A stretch of 64,000 bases of DNA, from assembly GCA_963817075.1 (NCBI GenBank), contig CAWFMT010000003.1:124001-188000 (forward strand), read 5' to 3'. The stretch is from DASPKM01 sp963817075 (GTDB lineage Bacteria > Bacteroidota > Bacteroidia > Chitinophagales > Chitinophagaceae). A program made the translations under genes and the position numbers. The notes beneath the pieces are model-generated. The model saw nothing but the letters and a program-made list of their open reading frames with translations, had not been told where the DNA came from and made no database searches. Shown here one piece after another: positions 44,584 through 54,904 of the stretch; the stretch's first letter is position 1, and every line of letters begins with the position of its first letter.

Positions 44584-45432
44584 TTAAAAGGGAAGGAAGA
44601 AAGTTAAGATGGAAGAAAACATCATCAAACCATCGAGAATAAAATAGTATAGGTAATCAGAAAAATTTCGCTTTGCCTTTCCATACAGGATGACCACTAT
44701 TATCCCTGGTGTCAATAGTAAGATAATCGTCAAAGTATCAAAACCGAACCAATACAGTGCGATAGTAGAGAGAATAAACACCAGGAATGATAGATAAAAG
44801 AGTATGTTGATTCCCTTCTCACTGAAATATGTGATCATGCTGCGAATGCCGTCCCGTTGGTCATTTTCACGATCCCTGTAATCAAACAATATACAGATTG
44901 CATAGATCAACGAGAATCGGCTTAAACAAAATAATATTGAAATAACTCGTACTCCTTCATCGTACAGAAGGATCGGCAGGAGAGAAGTAACATACATCCA
45001 GACAAATGCCAGGAAGACTGTCTTCCCAATTGCTACTTTCTTGAGAAGTGAAAATGGTTTGTATGGAAGTTTAGGAGCGGAATAGAGAAAGGTAAGGACA
45101 ACAGGGCCGATCATCCAAATCCAGGAGTTCAAAAATTTAAAGAAGAACCAGCCCGAACATAAAAAGCCAATCAAAAAAAGTGCAATATGAAGGCTTTTAT
45201 GTTTTTGCGTCCAGGCCGAGCGATCATTTTCACCTTCAGCATTTGGTGTCAGATACCAGTGGAAATTGTAGCTGCAGATGGTTGAGAAAAATACAAACCA
45301 GAGATAATTATTGTTCCCAGGTTCCAGGTCAAGCAGCTGGTAAGTTTGAGTGACCATGACCACCGCACATAATGCGATGAACAGGCTACTGAAGATGAAG
45401 AGATCAAATAATTTTTTAAGAATTTTTCCCAA
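44584..45432 (-). CDS. UbiA-like polytopic membrane protein
   Basis: A 282-residue protein with eight or nine membrane helices. The pattern resembles UbiA prenyltransferases: the second Asp-rich motif is seen as DYRDRENDQRDGIRSM, followed by a helix. The first Asp-rich motif normally found as NDxxDxxxD is replaced by YNFHWYLTPNAEGEND. So prenyl transfer is uncertain; the protein may be an inactive relative. It precedes the M42 gene by 29 bases on the same strand. A candidate -7 element for M42 (CAAAAGTA, plus strand 44575-44582) lies in that gap. Confidence 0.6.
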   Translation of the reverse strand: MGKILKKLFDLFIFSSLFIALCAVVMVTQTYQLLDLEPGNNNYLWFVFFSTICSYNFHWYLTPNAEGENDRSAWTQKHKSLHIALFLIGFLCSGWFFFKFLNSWIWMIGPVVLTFLYSAPKLPYKPFSLLKKVAIGKTVFLAFVWMYVTSLLPILLYDEGVRVISILFCLSRFSLIYAICILFDYRDRENDQRDGIRSMITYFSEKGINILFYLSFLVFILSTIALYWFGFDTLTIILLLTPGIIVVILYGKAKRNFSDYLYYFILDGLMMFSSILTFFLPF

Positions 45433-45483
45433 ACAAGGGTTGAGTTTTCTGATTGGGAATATAGTTGAAATCCTGAAATCTGG

Positions 45484-45954
45484 TTACCTGGCGATAATGA
45501 TTTGTCCTGTGGTGACGGTATCACTAACATTGCCAGCCTTATCCTTTAAGACAAATTTCATAATGAGCGTATCTGGTTCTGCTTTAGGTGGATTGCCGGA
45601 AGTTGGAGGGTTTTGAGCAGAAATGAGATAATTCTGGTAGTCCATTTGAAAGGAGATCGTGCCTTTTGAATTTTTAGGAAAATCAGGCACCTTTAATCTG
45701 AATGAATCACGTAGAGTTGGCACTACGCGTTTATTGAGTCTGAGCTTTCTTACATAGAGGGTATCATTAACATCACCTTCCTTATCGGTAAATTCAAATA
45801 CAACATAAAGAGGAGAGTTAACCGCCAGATTCTCACCACTAAGTGATTTTAACTTCAAACTGGGTTTGGTTTGGTAATTATCTTTATTACAGGCAATCAC
45901 AATAACAACCAGGGCTGCCAGAGCTAATAATCCTTTTTTCATAAATGGATTCAT
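45484..45954 (-). CDS. Small lipoprotein of unknown function
   Basis: A 156-residue product: MKKGLLALAALVVIVIACNKD (after an N-terminal MNPF) has a lipobox Cys. The mature part is one beta-rich domain (LYVVFEFTDKEGDVND, KVPDFPKNSKGTISFQMDY, ADTLIMKFVLKDKAGNVSDTVTTGQIII-type strands), like single immunoglobulin-like domains. It is 52 bases downstream on the minus strand from... no upstream neighbour; the divergent LuxE-like gene starts 50 bases away. The function is unknown. Confidence 0.72.
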   Translation of the reverse strand: MNPFMKKGLLALAALVVIVIACNKDNYQTKPSLKLKSLSGENLAVNSPLYVVFEFTDKEGDVNDTLYVRKLRLNKRVVPTLRDSFRLKVPDFPKNSKGTISFQMDYQNYLISAQNPPTSGNPPKAEPDTLIMKFVLKDKAGNVSDTVTTGQIIIAR

Positions 45955-46003
45955 GAAACAAATTTATACTCAATACGAAGAATCTTAAGAAATCGTTTGT
46001 GAA

Positions 46004-46987
46004 ATGGAAGATAAAATTTTTTCAGTTAGCCCACAGAATTTTGAAGACGTGTCTCTTGAGATCTTTAGATTCCAGTACAATAATAACCAGGTTTATCATT
46101 CCTGGGTGGATGCGCTGAAGGTCAACGTTTCCTCAGTTCGCTCTCTAACACAGATACCATTCCTTCCTATCCATTTCTTCAAAACCCACAAGGTAATTAC
46201 CGGGGGATCAGAAGATCCTTTACATTTTGAGAGCAGTGGAACCACCGGATTAGCCACAAGCAGACATTATGTGCTGAAACCTGAAATATATCAGAAAAGC
46301 TTTTTGACTGGATTTGAACATTTCTACGGGGCCGTAAACAATTATTGCATTCTTGGATTATTACCTTCTTATCTGGAGAGGAAACATTCCTCCTTGGTGA
46401 TGATGGTTGATGGGCTATTACAAAAAAGTAAACATCCATTAAGTGGTTTTTATCTCTATGATCACGAAAAATTGCGAGATGTATTACTGCAATTGCAATC
46501 TTCAGCTCAGCAGATCATCCTTATCGGGGTTACATATGCTTTACTTGACTTCGCAGAAAAATACCCGATGGATCTTAATAATATCATCATTATGGAAACT
46601 GGAGGAATGAAGGGAAAACGAGAGGAACTAACCAGAATGGAAGTGCATAAAATTCTAAAGTCAAGATTAGGCGTCAGCATCATTCATTCTGAATATGGAA
46701 TGACGGAATTGCTTTCACAAGCCTATTCAAGTGGAGCAGGTTTGTTTGAAACACCTCCATGGATGAGGATCCTGCTTCGCGAACCAGAAGACCCAATGAA
46801 CGTATGGTCGCATAATGATAAACGGGAGACCAGGGGAGCAATCAACATTATCGACCTTGCTAATCTTTATTCCTGCAGTTTTATAGCTTCGGATGACTTG
46901 GGAACCTTGAGTAATGGAGGTGGTTTCACCGTAGATGGAAGGCTTGATAATAGTGATATAAGGGGATGCAGTCTTTTAGCTATCTAA
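46004..46987 (+). CDS. LuxE/PaaK-like acyl-activating protein
   Basis: A 327-residue cytosolic protein of the LuxE acyl-protein synthetase type: FLPIHFFKTHKVITG, HFESSGTTGLATSRHY (the Ser/Thr/Gly-rich ATP-binding loop), MMVDGLLQKSKHPLSGFYLYDH, MKGKREELTRMEVHKIL and HSEYGMTELLSQAYS with the conserved YGMTE motif of adenylate-forming enzymes. No luxC, luxD or other acyl-transfer partner lies next to it. The product is shorter than most acyl-CoA ligases. The substrate is unknown. Confidence 0.8.
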   Translation: MEDKIFSVSPQNFEDVSLEIFRFQYNNNQVYHSWVDALKVNVSSVRSLTQIPFLPIHFFKTHKVITGGSEDPLHFESSGTTGLATSRHYVLKPEIYQKSFLTGFEHFYGAVNNYCILGLLPSYLERKHSSLVMMVDGLLQKSKHPLSGFYLYDHEKLRDVLLQLQSSAQQIILIGVTYALLDFAEKYPMDLNNIIIMETGGMKGKREELTRMEVHKILKSRLGVSIIHSEYGMTELLSQAYSSGAGLFETPPWMRILLREPEDPMNVWSHNDKRETRGAINIIDLANLYSCSFIASDDLGTLSNGGGFTVDGRLDNSDIRGCSLLAI

Positions 46988-47320
46988 AAGTAGTTTCGGG
47001 TTGGAGGTTATTATGGTTGACCGTTGGGCGTTGAACGTTGTTCGCTCGCAGGTGACCGCCATTAGCTAACAAATGACACTGAAACCAAGTCCCAATTACA
47101 AATTACAAATTCCTAATTCTTACTAATTAACGTCTCAACCTATCAACAATTCAACTCACCTCCTTAATGGCCCATGAATTGCAACTTTATGAGTTACAAT
47201 CCTGCCAGATTGTACCATTCTTTATCAAAATCAGTTTGAGCTTGTTTATCCCTTGATTGGGATCAAAACGATGGCAACCTCATCTGGTGATGTGGAGTAA
47301 ATTCCACATGTTTTCTGAAA
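46988..47320. other. Gene-free gap before tamB
   Basis: The first about 175 bases are word-like repeats (GACCGTTGGGCGTTGAACGTTG, CAATTACAAATTACAAATTCC, CAACCTATCAACAATTCAACTC). The rest is AT-rich leader. An inverted repeat is close to the tamB ATG. No convincing ORF is present. Confidence 0.6.
47290..47309 (+). repeat. Inverted repeat at the tamB start
   Basis: ATGTGGA and TCCACAT are perfect inverted arms around GTAAAT; the ATG of tamB begins 12 bases later. It could act as a binding site or a translation-start hairpin; nothing further can be said. Confidence 0.5.
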
Positions 47321-50300
47321 ATGAACACAAATATGGCGACTACAACGGCACCCCCTCATAATTCCTGGTATCATTTACGAAAGGTTTTAAGGCTTTTTGG
47401 TAAACTGATAATCGGGCTTCTGCTATTAATCATCCTCGTTTTCATCCTCATCCAAACGCCACCGGTTCAAAACTTTGCGAGGAAGAAGATTCAATCATAC
47501 CTCTCTGATAAACTCAAGACGAAGGTGGTGATTGGAAAACTTTACCTGGGACTTCCCGATATAATCTCACTTCAAAATATTTACATCGAAGACAGGTCAA
47601 AGGATACCTTATTGTCTGGTGGAAAGGTAAAAGTGGATATAGACCTTTTTAAACTGATCAACAATGTTGTTGAGATCAATGAGATTCAGCTTGAACAGGT
47701 AACGGCCAAGGTCAAGCGACTGTTGCCCGATACTGTCTATAATTTCCAATTTATAGTAGATGCATTCACTCCAGCCAACAAGAAACCAGTTAATCCCAAT
47801 GACTCCTCAGTGATGGAGATGGATATTAGCTCAATTCTACTCAATAAGGTTCGTGTTGTATATAAGGATGAAGTGACGGGAAACGATATGGATATTAATA
47901 TCAATCATCTTACAACCACGATTGATAAGTTTGATCCTTATAAAATGGTATTCGATATCCCGGAAACAGAAGTAAATGGATTAAAAGCTCGAATCTACCA
48001 AACAAAGCCTCTTGTGTCTTCAGTGGACCCCCTCTCCAAAGACATGGCAGAAGCAGTGCAACCAATATTAATGGATTTAGGATTCAAGAATGTTCATTTA
48101 CAAAATATAGATGTTGATTACCGGAATGATGTATCAGCCTTTTATAATCAAATAAAGATCGGAGATCTGGTTTTGCAGGCCAGTAAGGTTGATCTCCCAA
48201 ACCGCATACTGAAGATCGATTTGCTTAAACTCGATAAAACAAATACTGTTGTCAGACTTGGTAATAAAGAAGAGGCTCAAAAAGTTGCACAGGAAGTAAA
48301 ACAGGAAGTGCAAGCGCAATCAGAAACTGGATGGAGGATACTTGCTGACAAGGTTGAAATTAATGATAACAACCTAAAGTTCGATGATGATAGTAAGGCG
48401 AGATTAGCCCACGGCATGGACTACTCGCATCTGGATGCTAAGAATCTGACGTTGCATCTCGATAAATTATTATTCAGCGGAGATTCTATATCAGCGACAA
48501 TCAAGAAGGGAGTGATGAGGGAAAAAAGCGGGTTTGTTCTGAATCGGTTTGAAGGCAATCTGCTTTTTGCAGATACTGAAGCATTTCTTCGTAACCTGAT
48601 CATTGAAACACCGGGAAGTATAGTTAGAAGAGACATTATACTTACATATCCATCGCTCGAAACTGTGACTAAAGATCCTTCTTTATTGAAGATGAATATT
48701 GATCTTAGGGATACCAGAGTACAGGTCAAGGATTTACTGGTATTCGCCCCGCAGTTAATTTCTCAACCTGCATTTCAGGATAAAAATGCAACCTGGTACC
48801 TGAATGGGAGGTTGCGCGGAAATCTTTCAAATCTTCAGATTGAAACATTACAGGCTAGAGGTTTAAATAATACAACTCTTGATATTAGTGGAAGCCTGGT
48901 GGGATTGGTGAATCCTACAAGTGCAAAAGGAAATTTGCGCATCAATAAATTTGTCACAAGTAAGCAGGACCTCCAGGTTTTTATCCCTGCAAATACTTTC
49001 CCGGAAAATATTACCCTGCCGGACTATCTAAGCATGTCGGGAACCATTTTAGGGAATATCAAGGATGTTAGTCCGAACCTTTCAATCAATACTTCCCTGG
49101 GCAATGTGTATGTAAAAGGTAGAATCAGGAATGCTGATGTTCCTGATCGTATGTCTTATGATTTAAATCTTGTTGCTAACAATCTAAATGTTGGAACTAT
49201 TATTCAGAATCCAACCACAGTTGGCAAGATCACAGGTACTGTTCGTGCAACTGGTTCAGGTATTGATCCCAAACTTGCAAATGCAAAATTCAACGGGGTA
49301 CTTCAATCAGCAGTCATCAATAATTACAATTATAAAAATTTCCGTTTCGATGGAAGCATAGCTGCACAACAAATGCAATTCAAGGCTGGCATTGTTGATC
49401 CCAATATTAATCTTGCCCTGGAAGCCAGCGGAAATTTCCTTGGCGAATTTCCTGCTGTGAAATTTTCAGCAACCATCGATAGTATCAAAGCCCTTCCTTT
49501 AAATCTTTCTGCAACAGAAATAGCTTTTCGTGGAAAGGTCGCTGGGGATTTCAGCAATACTGATCCCGATAACCTCATAGGGAACATGGTAGTCACTGAA
49601 GCCCTGTTTACCAATTTCAATCAGCGATTTGAAATGGACAGTATTGAGGTGGTTTCAGGAAAAAATGACACCGGCAGATTTCTTCGACTCAAGAGCGATG
49701 CAGCATTTCTCGAGCTTGCGGGAGAATACCGGCTCACTCAAATTGGCTATGTATTTCAAAATAGTATACAACCACACTTCTCTGTAATGCCATCCTACCA
49801 GGCGGCGCAAATTGCTCCATACAATTTCACCATCAACGCAAGTATTCTTGACAGACCTCTCTGGAGAATCCTTGTTCCCGGCCTTACCAAGATGGAAACG
49901 GTGTTGATCAATGGAAATTTTTCAAATGTTGGTGGATGGAAGTTGACAGCTGACGCACCTTCTTTTGTTTATACTGGAAATACGTTTGACAGGCTCCATG
50001 TTGAATTTGGTTCGGCTGATCAATCCGGCATTGCATTGAAGGGAACAATTGACCATCTCAAGAATGGTAACACAATGAACATTTATGGAATTAGTCTTAC
50101 CGGTACCGCAGCAAATAATCAAATTGATTTTGGTCTGAATATCAAAGACAAAAAGGCCACTGATAAATATCGACTTGGAGTTCTTATAAAGCAACCTGTT
50201 TTTGGCGATTATATTTTCTCTCTCAAACAGGGTGATCTGTTACTTAATTACGAAACCTGGACTGTACCTGCAGACAATAATATTACCATTAGAAATAATG

Positions 50301-52465
50301 ATCTGCACATCAATGACCTTGTGTTAACCAGGGCAGGCCAGAAGATGAGTGTGAACAGTCGCTCAGCTGAAGTTAATTCTCCAATCGACCTGAGTTTTTC
50401 TCAATTCAAACTGGGTACTTTTTCTGGATTCATGCAAGCTGATACAACTTTCGTTGACGGAGTTTTGAATGGAAATGCTGAACTCAGGAATTTGATGCAG
50501 CAACCTGTATTCACTACAGATATGACCATCACTGATCTCAGTGTAAAACAAGATACTATCGGGAATGCACGTATTAAAGTGAACAACGTTGTGCAGAATA
50601 CATACTCTGCAGATGTGACGATTACCGGGAGAGGAAATGATCTTCAAATGCTTGGGCAGTATGTTGTCAAGGAGGGAAACAATAGTTCATATGATCTCAT
50701 TGTTGACATCAGGCAATTGCAACTGGCTACTCTTGAAGGAGCTTCAATGGGCAGTATCAATGGAGCCGCAGGATTTTTGAGTGGTAATGTGAAGTTAAAT
50801 GGCACTCTTAAAGAACCGAATATAATTGGCGAATTGGATTTCAATAAAGCTGGAATGAACGTTGTGATGTTGAACAGCTATTTTACAATTGACCAGGAAA
50901 AGCTGATAGTGAATAATGAAGGCTTGCAATTTAATACGTTTACAATTAAAGATTCCGCCGGAAACTCTATCGTGATCGACGGGATGGCCGCTACAAATAA
51001 TTTCACAAACTATCGCTTCGATCTTGATGTTGACGCCAATGACTTTCGGGCTATAAATACCACCAAGAGAAATAATAGTCTTTTCTATGGAAAGCTTTAT
51101 CTCAACAGCGACTTGCACATTGGCGGGACAGAATCGCAACCAATAATAGATGGCGGAGTAAAGGTGAATCCCAAAACAGATTTTACAGTTGTTCTTCCTC
51201 AACAACAGCCGGGAATTATAGATCGTGAAGGCATTGTGGAATTTATTGATGTGGATGCCACAATGAGTGATTCAGTTTTATTAGCACCATATTATTGTCT
51301 GAATAATTGTCAATTAGTAGGTTTTGATGTTTCTGCTAATATTGAAATTGATAAGGAAGCAGTTTTGAGCATGGTAGTAGATGAGGCCAATGGAGATTTC
51401 ATTAGAATGAAAGGAGAAGGAATTCTTAGCGGGGGAATAGATCAGAGTGGAAAAATAACACTTACTGGTTCATACAGTCTTAACGAAGGAGCATATGAAC
51501 TTTCATTCAATTTCATTAAGAGAAGATTCAATATCGAAAAAGGCAGCACCATCACCTGGTTTGGTGAACCAACTTCGGCCAAACTGGATGTGAAGGCATT
51601 TTATATTGCCAATACGGCGCCTCTTGATCTGGTGGATAATCAGATCGCTGAAAATTCAGTTGCAATAAGAAATACATATAGACAAAGACTCCCCTTCCAG
51701 GTATATCTCAAACTTGAGGGCAACCTTCTAAAACCACTTCTAACGTTTGATGTAGTTCTTCCAACAGACAAAAACTATAATGTTTCCCGCGATATCATAA
51801 ATACGATAGACATGAGGCTTGCAGAGCTAAGGCAAGAGCCTTCAGAATTGAACAAGCAAGCATTCTCATTGTTATTGCTTAATAGATTTATGGCCGAAAA
51901 CCCCTTTGATAATAATAATGGCGGAGGTCTTAATGCAGCCACTTTTGCAAGGCAGAGCGTAAGTAAGATTCTCACTGAGCAACTCAATAAACTTGCAGGA
52001 AACCTGATACAGGGAGTTGATATCAACTTTGATGTTATATCGAGCGAAGATTACACCACCGGTGAAAGACGGGACAGAACAGATTTCAATGTATCGCTCT
52101 CAAAGCAATTATTGAGCGATAGATTGACTGTGAAAGTTGGAAGCAATTTTGAACTTGAAGGGCCCAAGAATGGAACTAAAAACGGTAGCGCCCTTGCTGG
52201 TGATGTGGCGTTTGATTACAAACTGAGTAAAGATGGAAAATATATGCTGAGAGGGTATCGGAGGAATGAATTTCAGGGTGTTGTTGAAGGTTATATCATT
52301 GAAACAGGGGTCAGTTTCATTATAACGCTTGACTATAACCGATTCAGGGAACTCTTTCAGAAGAAGAAAATTCAGACTATCAAGCGGGATGATCAGCCTG
52401 TAGGTACTGAAGGCGCGCAAAGTAATAGACAGGAAATTAATGACTCCTCAAATGGCAATGATTGA
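47321..52465 (+). CDS. tamB: Translocation and assembly module subunit TamB (DUF490)
   Basis: A 1714-residue AsmA-like protein. A membrane anchor near residues 27-48 (FGKLIIGLLLLIILVFILI) is followed by a very long beta-helical stretch made of repeats, with a C-terminal DUF490 domain ending before the charged tail (NFEVISSEDYTTGER, SLSKQLLSDRLTVKVG, YMLRGYRRNEFQGVVEGY). TamB proteins link the inner membrane to outer-membrane assembly and move lipids or outer-membrane proteins. The stop is followed at once by the TamL gene. The length exceeds E. coli TamB (about 1260), as is usual in Bacteroidota. Confidence 0.93.
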   Translation: MNTNMATTTAPPHNSWYHLRKVLRLFGKLIIGLLLLIILVFILIQTPPVQNFARKKIQSYLSDKLKTKVVIGKLYLGLPDIISLQNIYIEDRSKDTLLSGGKVKVDIDLFKLINNVVEINEIQLEQVTAKVKRLLPDTVYNFQFIVDAFTPANKKPVNPNDSSVMEMDISSILLNKVRVVYKDEVTGNDMDININHLTTTIDKFDPYKMVFDIPETEVNGLKARIYQTKPLVSSVDPLSKDMAEAVQPILMDLGFKNVHLQNIDVDYRNDVSAFYNQIKIGDLVLQASKVDLPNRILKIDLLKLDKTNTVVRLGNKEEAQKVAQEVKQEVQAQSETGWRILADKVEINDNNLKFDDDSKARLAHGMDYSHLDAKNLTLHLDKLLFSGDSISATIKKGVMREKSGFVLNRFEGNLLFADTEAFLRNLIIETPGSIVRRDIILTYPSLETVTKDPSLLKMNIDLRDTRVQVKDLLVFAPQLISQPAFQDKNATWYLNGRLRGNLSNLQIETLQARGLNNTTLDISGSLVGLVNPTSAKGNLRINKFVTSKQDLQVFIPANTFPENITLPDYLSMSGTILGNIKDVSPNLSINTSLGNVYVKGRIRNADVPDRMSYDLNLVANNLNVGTIIQNPTTVGKITGTVRATGSGIDPKLANAKFNGVLQSAVINNYNYKNFRFDGSIAAQQMQFKAGIVDPNINLALEASGNFLGEFPAVKFSATIDSIKALPLNLSATEIAFRGKVAGDFSNTDPDNLIGNMVVTEALFTNFNQRFEMDSIEVVSGKNDTGRFLRLKSDAAFLELAGEYRLTQIGYVFQNSIQPHFSVMPSYQAAQIAPYNFTINASILDRPLWRILVPGLTKMETVLINGNFSNVGGWKLTADAPSFVYTGNTFDRLHVEFGSADQSGIALKGTIDHLKNGNTMNIYGISLTGTAANNQIDFGLNIKDKKATDKYRLGVLIKQPVFGDYIFSLKQGDLLLNYETWTVPADNNITIRNNDLHINDLVLTRAGQKMSVNSRSAEVNSPIDLSFSQFKLGTFSGFMQADTTFVDGVLNGNAELRNLMQQPVFTTDMTITDLSVKQDTIGNARIKVNNVVQNTYSADVTITGRGNDLQMLGQYVVKEGNNSSYDLIVDIRQLQLATLEGASMGSINGAAGFLSGNVKLNGTLKEPNIIGELDFNKAGMNVVMLNSYFTIDQEKLIVNNEGLQFNTFTIKDSAGNSIVIDGMAATNNFTNYRFDLDVDANDFRAINTTKRNNSLFYGKLYLNSDLHIGGTESQPIIDGGVKVNPKTDFTVVLPQQQPGIIDREGIVEFIDVDATMSDSVLLAPYYCLNNCQLVGFDVSANIEIDKEAVLSMVVDEANGDFIRMKGEGILSGGIDQSGKITLTGSYSLNEGAYELSFNFIKRRFNIEKGSTITWFGEPTSAKLDVKAFYIANTAPLDLVDNQIAENSVAIRNTYRQRLPFQVYLKLEGNLLKPLLTFDVVLPTDKNYNVSRDIINTIDMRLAELRQEPSELNKQAFSLLLLNRFMAENPFDNNNGGGLNAATFARQSVSKILTEQLNKLAGNLIQGVDINFDVISSEDYTTGERRDRTDFNVSLSKQLLSDRLTVKVGSNFELEGPKNGTKNGSALAGDVAFDYKLSKDGKYMLRGYRRNEFQGVVEGYIIETGVSFIITLDYNRFRELFQKKKIQTIKRDDQPVGTEGAQSNRQEINDSSNGND

Positions 52466-52466
52466 T

Positions 52467-54779
52467 ATGCTAAGGAATTATTCTAATACTTTTTTTTCAT
52501 TGATCTTTTTATTTTGTTGTTATGCATGCAACAACACCAAATACCTGCCAAAAGGTGACGCACTTTATGTTGGCGCCAGGATAAATCTTAAAGGTGAAGA
52601 CCTGACGGTAAAAAAAAGAAAGGTGTTGGAGCAGGATCTTTTAGGGTTAACCAGACCAAAACCAAACACAAAAATCCTTGGCCTACGGGTTAAACTTGCA
52701 TTTTTTAATATAGGCGGCGATACCAGCAAGAAAAGTTTCATAAGAAGATTTTTTAGAAACATGGGTGAGCCTCCTGTGCTGCTAAGTAGTCTCAACCTTG
52801 AAAAAAATGTTGAGCTTCTGCAAAATCATATGGAAAACACTGGATACTTCAAAGCAGAAGTTAAGGGTGATACAGTTGTAAAAAGGAAGCGAGCAAGAGC
52901 AATTTATCAAGTGCAGTCAGGACCGCAGTATACTATCAAATCTGTTAGTTTCCTTGAAACAGATTCTCTGAAAAGAGCTGATAGCAATGAGCTCTTCCAT
53001 TATATCCGTGCAGCAATTCCAAAATCAATGCTGCGTGCCGGAGATCCATATAATCTCTCAGTGATCAGAGCTGAACGTACACGTATTGATGGTTATCTTA
53101 AGGAACGAGGATATTATTTCTTCAGTCCTGAATACCTGATCGTCCAGGTTGATACAACCATTGGGAATCATCAGGTGAATATGTATGTGAATGTGAAAAG
53201 CAATACCGACCCCAAGGCGCTAGACATTTACAGGATCAATGATGTATTCGTCTATTCAAATTATAGTCTCAATACAGCCATAGTTGATACTGTAAAATCC
53301 GATGCTGTCTTTTTCAAAGGTTATTATCTTATAGATAAGGAAAAGTTCTTTAAACCCAGACTATTTGAACAGGCATTGAGTTTTAATCCGGGCGATGTTT
53401 ATAATAGAACCGATCATAATGTTTCTCTAAGACGATTGATCAATCTTGGAAATTTCAAATTCGTGAAGAATAGGTTTGAAGAAGTTCCAGGCATTGACTC
53501 TTCAAAACTGGACGCTTATTATTATCTAACACCCTTGCCAAAGAAATCCTTGCAGCTTCAAATCACGGGAAGCACCAAATCAAACAATTTAACTGGAACT
53601 GAACTCACATTTTCCTGGCGGAATAGAAATACTTTCCGCGCAGGTGAATTGTGGATCATAAATGCAATCATAGGAAGTGAGGTCCAATACGGAGGCCCAC
53701 TACAGGGTTTCAATACTTACACAACGGGATTGTCTACGAGCTTTTCGGTCCCGAGGTTTATTGTTCCATTTATGAAGCTGAACTCAAGGGGTGGGTTTGT
53801 TCCCAGAACAAACTTCGCTATTGGCTATGATGTTGTAAATAAGAATAAATTATATACGCTGAATGCATTCAGGACTGAATTAGGTTATCTGTGGAGGGAA
53901 GGAATTAGAAAGCAACACCGACTGAATCCTATTTCAATTAATTATGTTGAGCCTCTTAATGTAACACCTCTCTACGCTGACAGTGCAGCCAAACATCCAG
54001 TGTTGAGAAAGGCAATCGAGCAGCAATTTATCCTGGGTTCAAACTACACCTACAATTATAATCCACTGATCAATGCGCAACCCGTAAATGCGCTTTATTT
54101 CAATGGTGTTTTTGATATGTCGGGTAACCTTGCCGGACTTGTTGTTCCGAAGGCGAAGGATACAAATACCAGGCAATTATTCGGAGCGGACTTTGCGCAA
54201 TATTTCAAAGTTGAGTCTGATGTGAGGTTTTACAGGAAAATGGGTTTGAAGGTTACATGGGCCAACCGGCTAATTACTGGTATAGGCCTTCCATACGGGA
54301 ATTCAAAAGAGCTGCCATTCATTAAACAATTCTTTGTTGGAGGAAACAATAGCATCAGAGCTTTTCGAAGTCGTTCCGTTGGTCCGGGAACTTTTAAGGA
54401 TACTGCCAACAGAAGTTTTTTACCTGATCAAACAGGAGATATCAAGCTTGAGCTCAATACTGAAATGAGGGTCAAGTTTACTCGTATAATTGAAGGTGCA
54501 GTATTTATTGATGCTGGAAATATCTGGCTTGCCAAAGAAAGTACGTTCAAACCAGGAGGTAAGTTTTCAGGGAATTTTCTCAAGGAACTCGCTGTTGGAA
54601 CAGGAGTAGGGGTGAGACTTGATTTCTCATTCTTCCTCATTAGGCTGGATGTTGCCTTCCCGCTCAGAAAACCTTATTTGTTGAATGATAACTGGGTCAT
54701 AAGGCAGATTGATTTCACTAATAAGAATTGGAGAGGGGAAAATATTATTTACAATTTGGCAATTGGCTATCCATTTTAG
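52467..54779 (+). CDS. tamL: Outer-membrane lipoprotein of the BamA/TamA family (TamL type)
   Basis: A BamA-like surface barrel with POTRA repeats. The ATG at 52467 (MLRNYSNTFFSLIFLFCCYACN) gives a lipoprotein signal; frame starts at 52440 and 52452 are possible and would overlap tamB. POTRA-like segments cover about residues 100-330 (YQVQSGPQYTIKSVSFLE, SFNPGDVYNRTDHNVSLRRLINLG). The barrel follows with GGNNSIRAFRSRSVGPG (the VRGF-type lid loop) and the ending NLAIGYPF. TamL is the lipidated TamA replacement known from Bacteroidota. It follows tamB with one base between stop and ATG. Confidence 0.88.
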   Translation: MLRNYSNTFFSLIFLFCCYACNNTKYLPKGDALYVGARINLKGEDLTVKKRKVLEQDLLGLTRPKPNTKILGLRVKLAFFNIGGDTSKKSFIRRFFRNMGEPPVLLSSLNLEKNVELLQNHMENTGYFKAEVKGDTVVKRKRARAIYQVQSGPQYTIKSVSFLETDSLKRADSNELFHYIRAAIPKSMLRAGDPYNLSVIRAERTRIDGYLKERGYYFFSPEYLIVQVDTTIGNHQVNMYVNVKSNTDPKALDIYRINDVFVYSNYSLNTAIVDTVKSDAVFFKGYYLIDKEKFFKPRLFEQALSFNPGDVYNRTDHNVSLRRLINLGNFKFVKNRFEEVPGIDSSKLDAYYYLTPLPKKSLQLQITGSTKSNNLTGTELTFSWRNRNTFRAGELWIINAIIGSEVQYGGPLQGFNTYTTGLSTSFSVPRFIVPFMKLNSRGGFVPRTNFAIGYDVVNKNKLYTLNAFRTELGYLWREGIRKQHRLNPISINYVEPLNVTPLYADSAAKHPVLRKAIEQQFILGSNYTYNYNPLINAQPVNALYFNGVFDMSGNLAGLVVPKAKDTNTRQLFGADFAQYFKVESDVRFYRKMGLKVTWANRLITGIGLPYGNSKELPFIKQFFVGGNNSIRAFRSRSVGPGTFKDTANRSFLPDQTGDIKLELNTEMRVKFTRIIEGAVFIDAGNIWLAKESTFKPGGKFSGNFLKELAVGTGVGVRLDFSFFLIRLDVAFPLRKPYLLNDNWVIRQIDFTNKNWRGENIIYNLAIGYPF

Positions 54780-54788
54780 GTTTCAGAC

Positions 54789-54830
54789 TTAACCGCAAAG
54801 GCGCAAGGACACAAGGATACGCAAAGAACA
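54789..54830. repeat. 3'-end palindromic repeat, left half only
   Basis: TTAACCGCAAAGGCGCAAGG followed by ACACAAGGATACGCAAAG; the right half is missing and word-like repeats (AATCAAACAATCAAACATTC) follow. It is 3' of tamL. Confidence 0.7.
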
Positions 54831-54904
54831 ATCAAACAATCAAACATTCAAACCTCCTCAATTTCTGGCCGGATTCTTTCATAGTATAAGGTGAGATTGA
54901 TCTT

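Noticed and set aside
48134..51205. Minus-strand ORFs inside tamB
   Set aside because: Antisense shadows of a long coding gene.
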